A DNA stretch of 64,000 nt, from positions 62,001 through 126,000 of the forward strand of contig JADJYG010000015.1 of assembly GCA_016719895.1 (NCBI GenBank), given 5' to 3'. A model generated the notes under the pieces. That model worked only from the letters and a program-made list of their open reading frames with translations, had not been told where the DNA came from and did no database searches. A program made the position numbers and the translations under genes. Positions 1 through 9,912 of the stretch are shown piece after piece. The first letter of the stretch is position 1, and every line of letters starts with the position of its first letter. This DNA comes from Saprospirales bacterium. Lineage in GTDB: Bacteria; Bacteroidota; Bacteroidia; Chitinophagales; Saprospiraceae.

Positions 1-74
1 TTTGGCATTATTGCTTTCTGTGCTGCTTAATCTTCTTCTGCTTTGGCTCCTTGTCATGTAAAAAACCGCCCTCC

Positions 75-647
75 ATGCCCTCCACACCCGAAATATTCAT
101 CTCCTACGCCTGGGGCGAATCCCGCGAGGATATCGTTGAAAAACTCTATAATATTCTCCTGGCTAAAGGGTACGCCGTGCAGCGCGACAAGGTTAACATT
201 GGCTATAAAGGCAACATCAAGCAGTTTATGCAGCAGCTCGGAGCGGGAGGCGCCATCGTGGTGGTGCTGAGCAAAAAATACCTCGAATCGCCCTACTGCA
301 TGTACGAGGCACTTCAAATCCGGGAAAACGGCGATTTCGAGCGGCGCATCTTCCCGATCGTGCTGGCCGACGCCAATATTTTCGACCCTCTGGTCCAACT
401 CGATTACGTTTCCTTTTGGGACCAGAAAATCAACGAACTCCAGGAAAAAATGCGACAAGCCACGAGCCTCACTCACATCAAGCCCATCCAGGAAGCGCTC
501 GACCTGTACGCAGATATCCGCCGGTTTATTGCCAGTTTTATGGATGTTATTAAAAACATGAACGTCCTGACGCCGAAAATGCACCTGGAAAGCGATTTTT
601 CAGCACTCCTGAAAAATCTAGACGCCATATTTCCAAACCAGCCATAA
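75..647 (+). CDS. Stand-alone TIR domain protein
   Basis: A 190-aa protein that is essentially one TIR domain plus a helical tail. The start reads PEIFISYAWG, the usual TIR beta-A strand. Residues 59-65 (GAIVVVL) form the central strand, and the helix after it contains SPYCMYEAL with Glu78 in the position of the catalytic glutamate of NAD-cleaving TIR domains. I chose the ATG at 75 because the protein then begins directly with the TIR fold; a TTG at 51 is possible and the frame stays open to the window edge, so an upstream extension cannot be excluded. TIR proteins of this type act as NADase effectors in anti-phage or cell-death systems, or as adaptors. No partner gene is visible downstream (a GH92 enzyme follows), and the upstream neighbour lies outside the window. 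The TIR assignment is firm; an NADase role is inference. Confidence 0.8.
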   Translation: MPSTPEIFISYAWGESREDIVEKLYNILLAKGYAVQRDKVNIGYKGNIKQFMQQLGAGGAIVVVLSKKYLESPYCMYEALQIRENGDFERRIFPIVLADANIFDPLVQLDYVSFWDQKINELQEKMRQATSLTHIKPIQEALDLYADIRRFIASFMDVIKNMNVLTPKMHLESDFSALLKNLDAIFPNQP

Positions 648-761
648 ATAGCCCAGACCATCTATTCAACAGCCATCCTTTTCACCATAATGGGGTGATA
701 TACCTCGGCAGCCTTTTGACAGGATTTAGGCTACCTTTACCCCCCACAATCCTTACCCATC

Positions 762-3699
762 ATGCGTTCACGTTTCCTTTTTTGCCTGCTCTACCTCGCC
801 GGCGCCCTCCGCACCCAAACCCCCTCCGCACCGCTCCAATACGTCGATCCGTTTATCGGCACCGACGCCCACGGCCACACCTATCCCGGCGCCACGGCGC
901 CCTTCGGCATGGTGCAGATCAGCCCCGATACCCGCCTCGAAGGCTGGGACGGCTGCTCGGGCTATCACTACTCCGACTCGCTGCTCTACGGCTTCAGCCA
1001 TACCCACCTCAGCGGCACCGGCGTGCCCGACTACGGCGATATCCTGCTCCTGCCCTACATGGGCGAAGCCCGGCTCGAACCGCAGCAGTACGCCGCGCCG
1101 TTCAAAAAAACCGGCGAACATGCCGAAGCGGGCTATTACGCCGTGACGATCCACAAAGGCGTCGATCAAATATCAGCCGAGCCTGACCGCCACCGAACGC
1201 GTGGGCGTGCACCGCTATATCTACCCGAAAAACCGCGAGTACGGCCACCTGCTCATCGATTTGCGCCACCGCGACCAGGTGCTGGGGGCCCAACTCACCG
1301 CCGTCGGCGACCGCGAACTGGAAGGCTACCGCTTTTCCAGCGCCTGGGCCAAAGACCAGCGCGTGTTCTTCGTCATCCGCTTTTCCAGGCCGTTTATCGA
1401 CGCCAAAGTGATCGATATGACCCAGGACCCGTACGTGATCGAACAATCGGCAACCAGCAAGGCCATTGTCGGCCTGCTCGATTTTTACAGCTACGAAGGC
1501 CAGCCGCTCGTGGTGACTGTGGGCCTGTCGGCCGTGAGCATCGAAAATGCCCGCGCCAACCTAGAAGCCGAAGCCAATCACTTCGACTTCGACCGGGTAA
1601 AAGCCGAAACACAGGCCAAATGGGCGCAGCAACTCGGCAAGATCGAGGTCGGCGGCGGCACGGCGGCACAAAAACGCACGTTCTACACCGCCCTGTACCA
1701 CACCATGGTGGCCCCCAATCTGTACATGGATGTGAACGGCGAATACCGCGGCCGCGATATGCTGATCCACCAGGCCAACGGCCACCAGGTGTACACCGTG
1801 TTTTCGCTCTGGGATACCTACCGCGCCTGCAACCCGCTGTACACCATCATCGAACCCCAGCGCACCAACGACTTCATTCAAACCTTTCTCCGGCAATACG
1901 AACAAGGCGGCCTGCTGCCCATTTGGGAACTGAGCGCCTGCGAAACCGACTGTATGATCGGCAACCACGCCATACCCGTCATGGTCGACGCGTGGAAAAA
2001 AGGCATCACTCAATACGACGGCTACACGGCGCTGCAAGCCGTGGTCGCCAGCGCCATGCAGGACCGCTACGGCCTGCGCTGGTACAAAAGCCTGGGCTAT
2101 ATCCCCTCCGACGAAGAGCCTGAATCGGTGTCGAAAACCCTCGAATACGCCTACGACGACTGGTGCATCGCCCAGCTGGCCCTGGCTATGGGCGACCAAA
2201 CCCTGGCCGACACCTTCCTGCACCGGGCGCAGTATTACAAAAACCTTTTCGACCCCTCCACCGGCTTTTTCCGGGCTAAAAACAACTCCACCTGGCATAC
2301 GCCGTTCGACCCCTTCGAAGTCAATTTCAACTACACCGAAGCCAACGCCTGGCAATACCGTTTCGCCGCCCCGCAGGACGTGTCGGGCATGATGCAATTG
2401 CTGGGCGGCCGCGAAGCCTTCGCCGCGCAACTCGACACGCTCTTTACCACCCGGGCGGTGACCACCGGCCGCCAACAGGCCGACATCACGGGGTTGATCG
2501 GGCAGTACGTACAAGGCAACGAACCCAGCCACCACATGGCATACCTGTACAACTACGCCGGCCAGCCCTGGAAGACACAGGCGCGGGTCCGCCAGATTCT
2601 CGACGAACAATACACCGACCGCCCCGACGGCCTGAGCGGCAACGAAGACTGCGGCCAGATGTCGGCCTGGTACGTGCTCTCCGCCCTGGGATTCTACCAG
2701 GTAGTGCCGGGCAATGCGCAATACGTTATCGGCACGCCTCTTTTTGAAAAGACCGTTATCCGCCTCGACAACGGCAAAAACTTCACTATCGAGGCCAGGG
2801 GCGCCTCCGCCCAGCGGCCGTATGTCCAATCGGCCACGCTGAACGGCCGGCCGCTGACGCAAACCTGGTTTGCACACAGCGACATCGTAAACGGCGGCAC
2901 GCTCCGGCTCGACATGTCGGACCGGCCCTCCCGCTGGGGCGCAGATGAAGCCGGGCGCCCGCTATCGGCCATTCAGGCCGAGCCCATTGTACCCATCCCC
3001 TTTATTGCCGCCGCCCGGCGGGTGTTCCAGGACAGCCAGCGTATTGAGCTGGGCTGCGCCGATCCGGAGGCTGTGATCTATTATGCCTTCGGCAAAAACG
3101 CCGCGCCCGGCCCCTATGGGAAATACGAAAAACCCCTGTTGCTGACCGAAAATGCGCAGCTCCGCTTTTACGCCGAACGCCGGGGCCACCGCAGCCCCGT
3201 GGCGTATGCCGAATTTTTCCGGCTGCGCCCCGACATGCGCGTACTGCGCTATGCGCATGCCTGCAACCCGCAATACACCGGCGGCGGCGAGCAGGCATTG
3301 GTAGACCTGCAGCCCGGCGGCGCCGATTTCCGCTCGGGCCGCTGGCAAGGTTATGAAGGTGTCGACCTGGACGTTGTGATCGATCTGGGCAGCCGGAAAC
3401 CGGTACGCGAGGTCCGGGTCAATTTTTTACAGGACGAAAACTCCTGGATATTTTTTCCCGTAAAACTGCGGGTGGAAACCTCCGACGACGGCGAGCGGTT
3501 TGCACCGGCCGGCGAAACGTTCAACGCGGTACAGCCAACGGCGAGCGGTTCATTGCAACAAAAACTCATCTTGCGGCTTGGAAATACATCCGCCCGCTAC
3601 CTGCGGATCGTCGGCGAAACGCTGGGCAAGTGCCCCGAAGGCCACAAGGGCGCCGGCAACCCCTGCTGGCTGTTTGTGGATGAGGTGTACGTGGAGTGA
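762..3699 (+). CDS. GH92 family alpha-mannosidase-like glycosidase with discoidin-like C-terminus (single-base frameshift)
   Basis: Secreted glycoside hydrolase of the GH92 type (exo-acting, calcium-dependent alpha-mannosidases). After a signal peptide the protein shows YVDPFIGTDAHGHTYPGA and GWDGCSGYHYSD, then the catalytic-region motifs ETDCMIGNH (near 1945), GNEPSHH (near 2515) and GNEDCGQMSAWYVLSALGF (near 2638). A chitobiase C-terminal-like segment (about 3000-3210) and an F5/8 discoidin-like domain (about 3290-3690) follow, probably for carbohydrate binding. The reading frame changes near 1160-1165: upstream text ends ...TIHKGV and the other frame continues IKYQPSLTATERVGVHRY, which is continuous GH92 sequence. 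One extra base around 1164 explains it. All catalytic motifs lie in the downstream frame, so the break is either a recent mutation or a sequence error. Substrate specificity is not known from sequence. Confidence 0.85.
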
Positions 3700-3784
3700 G
3701 GGCGGATCACGACAATTTTAATGTTTGCGCAGAACCTGTTTCAAACCGAACGTTTTTCTCAACTTTGTGAAAACCCGTCGTTCG

Positions 3785-6172
3785 ATGTTGCGTCTTTTAC
3801 GGCTGTATTGGTGGTGGCTTTTCTGGCTCCCGGGGTCGGTGTCTACGCTGGCCGCCCAGGGAGTTGAAGAACTCGAGCACTCTACGTTTGAGGTAGATAA
3901 TCTGCTGAATCGCGCCCGGGATGCCGGTTCGGATATCGAAATATATTCCCTTGCCAATCAGAGCCTGGCTATTTCCCGCGATTTGCGTTACGACGGCGGC
4001 ATCGTGCGGGCTTCTGTTTTGCTGGCGCAGGTATGTGCGCGCACCGGCCGTACGCAGGATGCCCTGCGGCATTACCTTGGAGCGGAAGAAAAACTCAGTC
4101 CCGGCAGTATTTCAGCGCCGGTAGTACTCGACAAACCCGCCTTGCTGGAGGTGTATAGCGGGCTGGGCGATCTTTTTTTCCGGGAAAAATTGTACGACAA
4201 CGCCCGGCGGTACTATCGCAAGGTATTGGCCCTGGCGCCCGGTGATTACCCGACCATGGAAAAAGCCGGCGATGCCTGCCTGCTTGAAATGCGCTACGAC
4301 AGCGCCGAGGCCATCTACAAGGACCTGATCGTTCATTTTAAAGAAAAACACAATTACTCCCGGCTCGTCCAGTTGTACCAAAAGCTCGCCAATGCGTACA
4401 GCAACCACGGCAATCCCGGGAAGGGCTTGTTCTACTACCTCGCTATTGAAGAGATCATCGAGCACAACGGCTACCCCGAAGAGCGGGCGGTAATGTACAA
4501 CAACATGGGCAAGCAATATGCCGTGCTCAACGATTACAAACGCGCCCTGGAATATTTCCGGAAGGCCGAACTGCAGTGCGAGTATATCAATTGCGATTAT
4601 ATCCAAGTGGTGTATGCCAACATCGGTATTGCGCTGCACAACACCGGCGATACCAAAGCCGGCATCGAATACCTGCTGCAGGCCCGCCGTTTGCTGCAAT
4701 CGCAAAAAGACGGGCCCTCGCTGGCCAGCCTCGAACACCTGATTGCAGGCGTCTATTTCAGCGACCAGGATGTGTACAACGCCTTGTCGCACAACAACGA
4801 AGCCATCCGCTTTGCGCGCGAAACCCGGCAAAACGACGTTTTGGCCAACTGTTATCGCACCGGCGCGGATATTTACTATCAACTGTATGATTTCGAAAAA
4901 GCCTATGAGTCGTACCGCAAGTACCTGATCCTGAGCGATTCCTTGCGGCTGTCGGAACAGGCGCAGCAACAACGCATCGACCAGCAGCGCACCCTGCTCA
5001 GCGATGCGGAAAATCAGATAAAATACCTGCTCACCCTGCAGAATATAAAAGACCTCGAGTTGCAACAGGCGCGCTACGACCAGGACCGGCTTAAACTCGT
5101 GAACGAAAAACTTGAACTGGAGAAAAAACGCCGGGAGGACAAGGTGCGCCTGCTCGAGGCTCAAAAAGACGCCGACCAGTCCAAACTACGCGAACAAACC
5201 CTGCTGGCCCTTCAGGCCAACCAGCAACTCCGCCTGGCCGCCCAGCAGCTCGACGCCGAGAAAAAAGAACGCCTCATTGCAGGCTTACGGCAGCAGGAAC
5301 AGATCGACCGCGCCCAGCGGCAGGCCGATAGCGTACGGGTCGAACAACTGCGGCTCGACCAGGAATTTCAACGACGCGAACAGGAGAGCTTCCGGCGCTT
5401 CGTGTACGGCCTGGGCGGCCTGGGCCTGACCATCCTCGCCCTTCTGGGCCTCGGCTGGCTGTTAGCACGGCGCGCCAGCCGGCGCCTGGAGTTGAAAAAT
5501 CAGGAAATTCAGGCACAAAAAGCCCAAATCGAAGAAGAACGCCACAAAAGCGACCGCCTGCTGCTGAATATTTTACCGGATGAAATTGCCCAGGAACTCC
5601 GCTCGCACGGCTATGCCACACCCAGGTTCTACGCAGCCGCTACCGTGTTGTTTACCGACTTTCTCAACTTTACCCGCCTGTCGGAAAAACTGACTCCCGA
5701 AGAACTCATCGACGAGCTCAACGACTGTTTTCTGGGCTTCGACGAAATCTGTGAAAAATACGGCCTGGAAAAAATCAAAACTATCGGCGACGCATACATG
5801 TGTGCCGGCGGGCTGCCGGTGCCCAACGATACCCACCCGGTAGACGCCGTGGGCGCTGCCATTGAGATGACCGCCTGGCTGAACAACCGCAACCGAACCG
5901 TCCCGAATGCCGTATTCCGCGAAATGCGCATCGGTATCCACACCGGGCCGGTCATCGCCGGCGTGGTCGGAAAAAATAAGTTTGCCTATGACATCTGGGG
6001 AGATGCCGTCAACCTGGCGGCCCGACTGGAAGAGCTCGGCGAACCCGGCCGCATCAATATCTCCGGCGCTACGTGCGAGGCCGTCAAACACCGTTTCCGC
6101 TGTACCTACCGGGGCAAAAAAGAGGTGCATAATAAGGGCTTGGTGGATATGTATTTTATTGAAACGGTCTAA
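3785..6172 (+). CDS. Class III adenylate cyclase with periplasmic TPR sensor region
   Basis: A 795-aa membrane-anchored cyclase predicted to make cAMP. Order: signal/anchor at the N-terminus (MLRLLRLYWWWLFWLPG), TPR-type helical repeats over roughly residues 50-400, a long charged coiled coil, a transmembrane helix near residues 538-560, a short coiled coil, then the class III catalytic domain from about residue 596. The metal-binding aspartates are Asp625 (LFTDF) and Asp669 (KTIGDAYM). Lys665 and Asp736 (YDIWGD) are the pair that selects ATP rather than GTP, and Asn743 and Arg747 (NLAAR) are the transition-state residues, so the domain looks active. The ATG at 3785 is preferred over a TTG at 3725 because it begins the hydrophobic signal directly. 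The layout suggests the TPRs sense something in the periplasm. The kynureninase gene follows 16 bp later; a functional link is not evident. Confidence 0.88.
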   Translation: MLRLLRLYWWWLFWLPGSVSTLAAQGVEELEHSTFEVDNLLNRARDAGSDIEIYSLANQSLAISRDLRYDGGIVRASVLLAQVCARTGRTQDALRHYLGAEEKLSPGSISAPVVLDKPALLEVYSGLGDLFFREKLYDNARRYYRKVLALAPGDYPTMEKAGDACLLEMRYDSAEAIYKDLIVHFKEKHNYSRLVQLYQKLANAYSNHGNPGKGLFYYLAIEEIIEHNGYPEERAVMYNNMGKQYAVLNDYKRALEYFRKAELQCEYINCDYIQVVYANIGIALHNTGDTKAGIEYLLQARRLLQSQKDGPSLASLEHLIAGVYFSDQDVYNALSHNNEAIRFARETRQNDVLANCYRTGADIYYQLYDFEKAYESYRKYLILSDSLRLSEQAQQQRIDQQRTLLSDAENQIKYLLTLQNIKDLELQQARYDQDRLKLVNEKLELEKKRREDKVRLLEAQKDADQSKLREQTLLALQANQQLRLAAQQLDAEKKERLIAGLRQQEQIDRAQRQADSVRVEQLRLDQEFQRREQESFRRFVYGLGGLGLTILALLGLGWLLARRASRRLELKNQEIQAQKAQIEEERHKSDRLLLNILPDEIAQELRSHGYATPRFYAAATVLFTDFLNFTRLSEKLTPEELIDELNDCFLGFDEICEKYGLEKIKTIGDAYMCAGGLPVPNDTHPVDAVGAAIEMTAWLNNRNRTVPNAVFREMRIGIHTGPVIAGVVGKNKFAYDIWGDAVNLAARLEELGEPGRINISGATCEAVKHRFRCTYRGKKEVHNKGLVDMYFIETV

Positions 6173-6188
6173 ATAACCTCCTTCCCTT

Positions 6189-7445
6189 ATGCACTACGAG
6201 AATACCCTCGCTTTCGCTCAAAACCTCGACGCCCACGACCCCCTCCGCGCCTACCGCGAGCAGTTTGTTTTTCCTCAACACAAGGGCCAACCCGTCTTGT
6301 ATTTCTGCGGCAATTCCCTGGGGCTCCAGCCCAAAACCGTACGGCAGGCCCTGCTTGCCGAGCTCGATCATTGGGCCGAATACGGCGTGGAAGGCCATTT
6401 CCGCGGCGAGTTGCCCTGGATGCACTACCATAAATTCCTCACGGCGCAAACCGCCCGCCTGGTCGGCGCCCTGCCCCACGAAGTGGTGGTGATGAACACG
6501 CTTACCGTCAACCTGCACCTTATGATGGTGTCGTTTTACCGCCCGGCGCCCGGGCGCTACAAGATCATCATGGAGGCCGGCGCCTTCCCCAGCGATCAGT
6601 ACGCCGTGGAATCGCAGGTGCGCTGGCACGGCTTTGAGCCCGGCGATGCGATCGTGGAAGTAGCGCCCCGGCCGGGCGAGGATACTTTGCGCACAGAAGA
6701 TATTCTGGCGGTCATCGAAAAGCAGGGAAAAAACACAGCCCTGGTATTGTTTGCCGGCGTCAATTACTACACGGGGCAATTTTACGACCTGGGCGCTATC
6801 ACAGCTGCCGCACACGCTGCCGGAGCCTATGCGGGTTTCGACCTGGCGCATGCTGCCGGCAATCTGCCGCTCCGCCTGCACGACTGGAATGCCGACTTTG
6901 CCGTGTGGTGCAGCTATAAGTACCTCAACTCGGGCCCCGGCGGGCCCTCCGGCGCTTTTGTCCACGAGCGCCATGGCCAAAATCCCGCCCTGCCGCGTTT
7001 TGCCGGCTGGTGGGGCCACGACGAATCCGAGCGCTTTCTGATGCGCAAAGGCTTCAAGCCCATGACGGGCGCCGGTGGCTGGCAACTCAGTAATGCGCAA
7101 ATTTTCAGCTTCGCTGCCCACAAGGCCAGCCTCGACATTTTCGATGCCGCCGGCATGGAGACCTTGCGGGAAAAAAGCCTCCGGCTTACGGGTTTTCTGG
7201 AATTTATTCTGGAAGAAGCCAACCGGAAGAAACACCGGTTCCGCCTTATCACTCCCCGCGACGCGCAGGCGCGCGGCTGCCAGCTCTCGGCATGTACCGA
7301 TGCCGGCGGCAAAGCCCTCTTCGATCAACTAATGGAAAACGGCGTCATTGCCGACTGGCGCGAACCCAACGTGATCAGGTTCGCCCCGGCGCCGCTGTAC
7401 AATTCGTACGAAGACGTGTGGCGGCTAGGGGAGGCGCTCCGCTAA
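6189..7445 (+). CDS. kynU: Kynureninase
   Basis: A 418-aa PLP-dependent enzyme that hydrolyses kynurenine (or 3-hydroxykynurenine) to anthranilate (3-hydroxyanthranilate) and alanine, in tryptophan breakdown or NAD synthesis through quinolinate. Recognised from the N-terminal FCGNSLGLQPK, from WAEYGVEGHF, and from the PLP-lysine motif AVWCSYKYLNSGPGG, in which Lys244 is the Schiff-base residue. The length is normal for the family. It starts 16 bp after the cyclase stop and is probably co-transcribed with it. No other kynurenine-pathway gene is in the window, so whether it serves NAD synthesis or tryptophan degradation cannot be told here. Confidence 0.93.
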   Translation: MHYENTLAFAQNLDAHDPLRAYREQFVFPQHKGQPVLYFCGNSLGLQPKTVRQALLAELDHWAEYGVEGHFRGELPWMHYHKFLTAQTARLVGALPHEVVVMNTLTVNLHLMMVSFYRPAPGRYKIIMEAGAFPSDQYAVESQVRWHGFEPGDAIVEVAPRPGEDTLRTEDILAVIEKQGKNTALVLFAGVNYYTGQFYDLGAITAAAHAAGAYAGFDLAHAAGNLPLRLHDWNADFAVWCSYKYLNSGPGGPSGAFVHERHGQNPALPRFAGWWGHDESERFLMRKGFKPMTGAGGWQLSNAQIFSFAAHKASLDIFDAAGMETLREKSLRLTGFLEFILEEANRKKHRFRLITPRDAQARGCQLSACTDAGGKALFDQLMENGVIADWREPNVIRFAPAPLYNSYEDVWRLGEALR

Positions 7446-7446
7446 A

Positions 7447-9807
7447 TTAAAACTCCAGCCGCCAGCTCAAATTCGGCACCAAGCCCAGTTGCGTTTTCGT
7501 TTCCACCCGGCTCGTATAGGGATCGTAATAGCGGTAAGCGACATTTTTCCGGATAGCGACATTTTGAAAATCCATGGCAAAAATGCTGTTGCGCCGCAGG
7601 CCGATGTTTCGCCGCCAGTATACCCGTACGTCCAGGCGTACAAAACCGGGTTGCTGCCCGGAATAGCCGTCTGACAGGTCATAAACGGTCGTTTTGGCGG
7701 CTGCAGAAGCCGTTTCATCCACCGGTGCGGCATACTGCCCGCCGGCCCAGGTCAGCCGGCCATTCACGCCGAAGGCGCGCAGGCGCTCGGGCCAATGGTT
7801 GCGTTCCCATTCTTTGCCGGCAGTAAGGTTGGCGATATGCCGGATGTTCCAGCGCGCAGCGCGCCACCGGCCATCGCTGCCCCGGTAGCGGGCATCGAAA
7901 AGCGTGGTGTTGACCAGCAGGAACCAACCCTTGCTGAGATACCGTTCGACGGAGAGTTCGAGCCCTTTGTTTTCCCCCAGGCCCCGGGCAGTGAGGGCTG
8001 GAAGCGCTTGTATCTCGCTGATATTAAGCATAGAAAAGGCGTCGTGGGTATTTAACGATACCGGAGCCTCGCGCAGGCGTTGGTAATAGAGCTCGGCTTT
8101 CATGATCCATAATTCGCCGCTTTGCCAGCTGTAGCGCAGGTTGGCCTGCCAGGCGCGGGTGAACCCCAGGGTGCGGTTGGGGTATTCGGCCGGTGTGGAG
8201 CCACCCTGAAGGGCAAGTAAATCGGCGTACATCCAAAGGGGGGCGAGTTGGCTGCAGCCCCCAATGCCCAGCGCCAGGGTATGCCGCTTGCTCAGGCGTT
8301 GGGTGAGCAGCAAGCGGGGTTCGATGCTGGCGTCGTCGGAAGGGAACAGATCATGGATTTTAAAAAAAGAAGTATGTAAGCCGAGGCGCACCGCGATATG
8401 GCCCGGCCGGTTGGTCCATTCCCAAGCCGCCCAGGGTTGAATCAGGGCGGCGGCCAAATCCCCATTGAACAAGCGGTTCGAATCGCGGGTGGCCATCCCG
8501 TCGAAGTGCAGGTGCTGGGCGTTGATCCCGGCTTGCAGGCGGTTTTGGTCGTTCAGCCGGCGGAAGAGTGTTGCCGAGGCTCCAAAGCGGTTTTCCGTAT
8601 TTTCATCGTTCTCCCGGATACCGGCGCCGATCGCCTGGCGCCGGTTGAATTGGCCGGACGATATGATCGAAAATTTCCACCACATATCGCGCCCCAACGG
8701 CGCCCAGTGCGATATCCCGGCCATGTATGTCCGGGAGTTAAATTCGATATCGAACAGGTCTTTATACCCCTGCACGTCAGCGGTGTCGCCCGGCGGTGTA
8801 AAAATGTTTGCACTCAGCCCTCCGGCGGAAAAGACCGACCACTCGCCGCCGTTTTTACCGGCGAAATCGAGTTTGCAGGACAGGTCCTGGAAGTTGATCG
8901 TTTCACCGCCAAAGGAGATTCCCATCAGGCCCAGCAGGCCAACGGTGGAATAGCGATAGTTGGCCAGGTAACTATGCCGGTGTTTTTTATCGAGCGGTCC
9001 TTCAGCAGCCAGGTCGATCCCCACCAGGCCCGCTTGTACGGTATATTCGCGCTGTTCGCGGTTGCCACGCCGCCAGCTCATGTCCATGATTCCGCCCAGC
9101 GCGTCGCCGTATCCGGCGGGAAATGCGCCGGTGAGCAGCGAGGAGTTGTCAAGCAGCTGCGCGGAGAACAATAACACCCCCCCACTCGATGCGGTCGGCC
9201 GGTCGCCCAGCGTGCCGGCGTTAGGCAGGTGGTTGGGATTTACGATATCGACCCCTTCCAGGCGCCAGCGCAGGCTGGCTGGGCCGTTGCCCCGTATCGT
9301 CAGGCCATTGGCCTGGTCGTCGGTATTGGCCACGCCCGGATAGGCGAGGGCCAGGCGGGCGGGATCGAAAAAGGTGGCCGGAAACCGCTGGGTTTGCTCC
9401 CGGGTGAGGGGTATTTCGCCCAGTGCCTGCAGGGGCCGGCGGTCAGGCGAAGTAGCCTTGATCGTTACGTCGGGCAAGGCAGTGGCGGAAGTCCGCATGG
9501 CTACATCGATAATGGTTTCTTTGCCCGAGGCGATCCGTACTTCCGACACCAGCAAGGGTTCGTAGTCCTTCAGACTGAAAAAACAACGGTAGTATCCGGG
9601 CGCGAGTGCGTCGGTGGCGAATGCGCCGTCGGCGCCGGTGGTAATAGCCAGGTGATCGATATCCTCCGTTTGGCCCAGGCTGATACTGACACCCGCCAGG
9701 GGCGTGCCGCGGTCGGCGTCGCGTACGATACCGCGCAACCGTTGTGCGCCTGCTATCCATGCCGTTGGCAGCAAGCACACGAGCAGGAAAAACTTATATA
9801 TGTTCAT
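7447..9807 (-). CDS. TonB-dependent outer-membrane receptor with carboxypeptidase-like N-terminal domain
   Basis: A 786-aa outer-membrane receptor. A signal peptide (about 22 aa ending AGAQ) is followed by a carboxypeptidase-regulatory-like domain (LRGIVRDADRGTPLAGVSI, about residues 23-105). Then come a plug domain with the LTIRGNGPASLRWRLEGVDI segment and a beta-barrel that ends in phenylalanine (SWRLEF), as usual for porin-type barrels. The ATG at 9807 is chosen because it gives the signal peptide directly; an earlier in-frame start would add 33 non-signal residues. No SusD partner, sigma factor or FecR is adjacent, so its ligand is unknown. It is divergently transcribed from the band 7 gene, sharing a 105-bp spacer with a -7 box at 9832-9839. 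Confidence 0.88.
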   Translation of the reverse strand: MNIYKFFLLVCLLPTAWIAGAQRLRGIVRDADRGTPLAGVSISLGQTEDIDHLAITTGADGAFATDALAPGYYRCFFSLKDYEPLLVSEVRIASGKETIIDVAMRTSATALPDVTIKATSPDRRPLQALGEIPLTREQTQRFPATFFDPARLALAYPGVANTDDQANGLTIRGNGPASLRWRLEGVDIVNPNHLPNAGTLGDRPTASSGGVLLFSAQLLDNSSLLTGAFPAGYGDALGGIMDMSWRRGNREQREYTVQAGLVGIDLAAEGPLDKKHRHSYLANYRYSTVGLLGLMGISFGGETINFQDLSCKLDFAGKNGGEWSVFSAGGLSANIFTPPGDTADVQGYKDLFDIEFNSRTYMAGISHWAPLGRDMWWKFSIISSGQFNRRQAIGAGIRENDENTENRFGASATLFRRLNDQNRLQAGINAQHLHFDGMATRDSNRLFNGDLAAALIQPWAAWEWTNRPGHIAVRLGLHTSFFKIHDLFPSDDASIEPRLLLTQRLSKRHTLALGIGGCSQLAPLWMYADLLALQGGSTPAEYPNRTLGFTRAWQANLRYSWQSGELWIMKAELYYQRLREAPVSLNTHDAFSMLNISEIQALPALTARGLGENKGLELSVERYLSKGWFLLVNTTLFDARYRGSDGRWRAARWNIRHIANLTAGKEWERNHWPERLRAFGVNGRLTWAGGQYAAPVDETASAAAKTTVYDLSDGYSGQQPGFVRLDVRVYWRRNIGLRRNSIFAMDFQNVAIRKNVAYRYYDPYTSRVETKTQLGLVPNLSWRLEF

Positions 9808-9831
9808 GGCGAAAATTTCGGACTTTGTCGG

Positions 9832-9839
9832 CAAAATTA
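9832..9839 (-). promoter_or_regulatory. Bacteroidota -7 box for the TonB receptor
   Basis: On the minus strand this reads TAATTTTG, an exact match to the TAnnTTTG -7 consensus of Bacteroidota, 25 bp before the ATG at 9807. No clear TTTG -33 box is seen at the expected distance, so it is a candidate only. Confidence 0.4.
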
Positions 9840-9879
9840 AACGGCCTGCCGGGTTTGTGTTGTGCAACCGGTTTTTGTT

Positions 9880-9893
9880 TTCAAATATTTGAA
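9880..9893. promoter_or_regulatory. 14-bp perfect palindrome in a divergent spacer
   Basis: TTCAAATATTTGAA is a perfect palindrome lying between the divergent TonB receptor and band 7 genes, 20 bp before the ATG at 9913. It could be an operator or simply AT-rich promoter DNA; nothing else in the window repeats it. Confidence 0.3.
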
Positions 9894-9912
9894 CAAACCA
9901 AACCACTTTTTT

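Noticed and set aside
3785..6172. Guanylate cyclase
   Set aside because: The substrate-selecting pair is Lys665 and Asp736, as in adenylate cyclases, not Glu and Cys.
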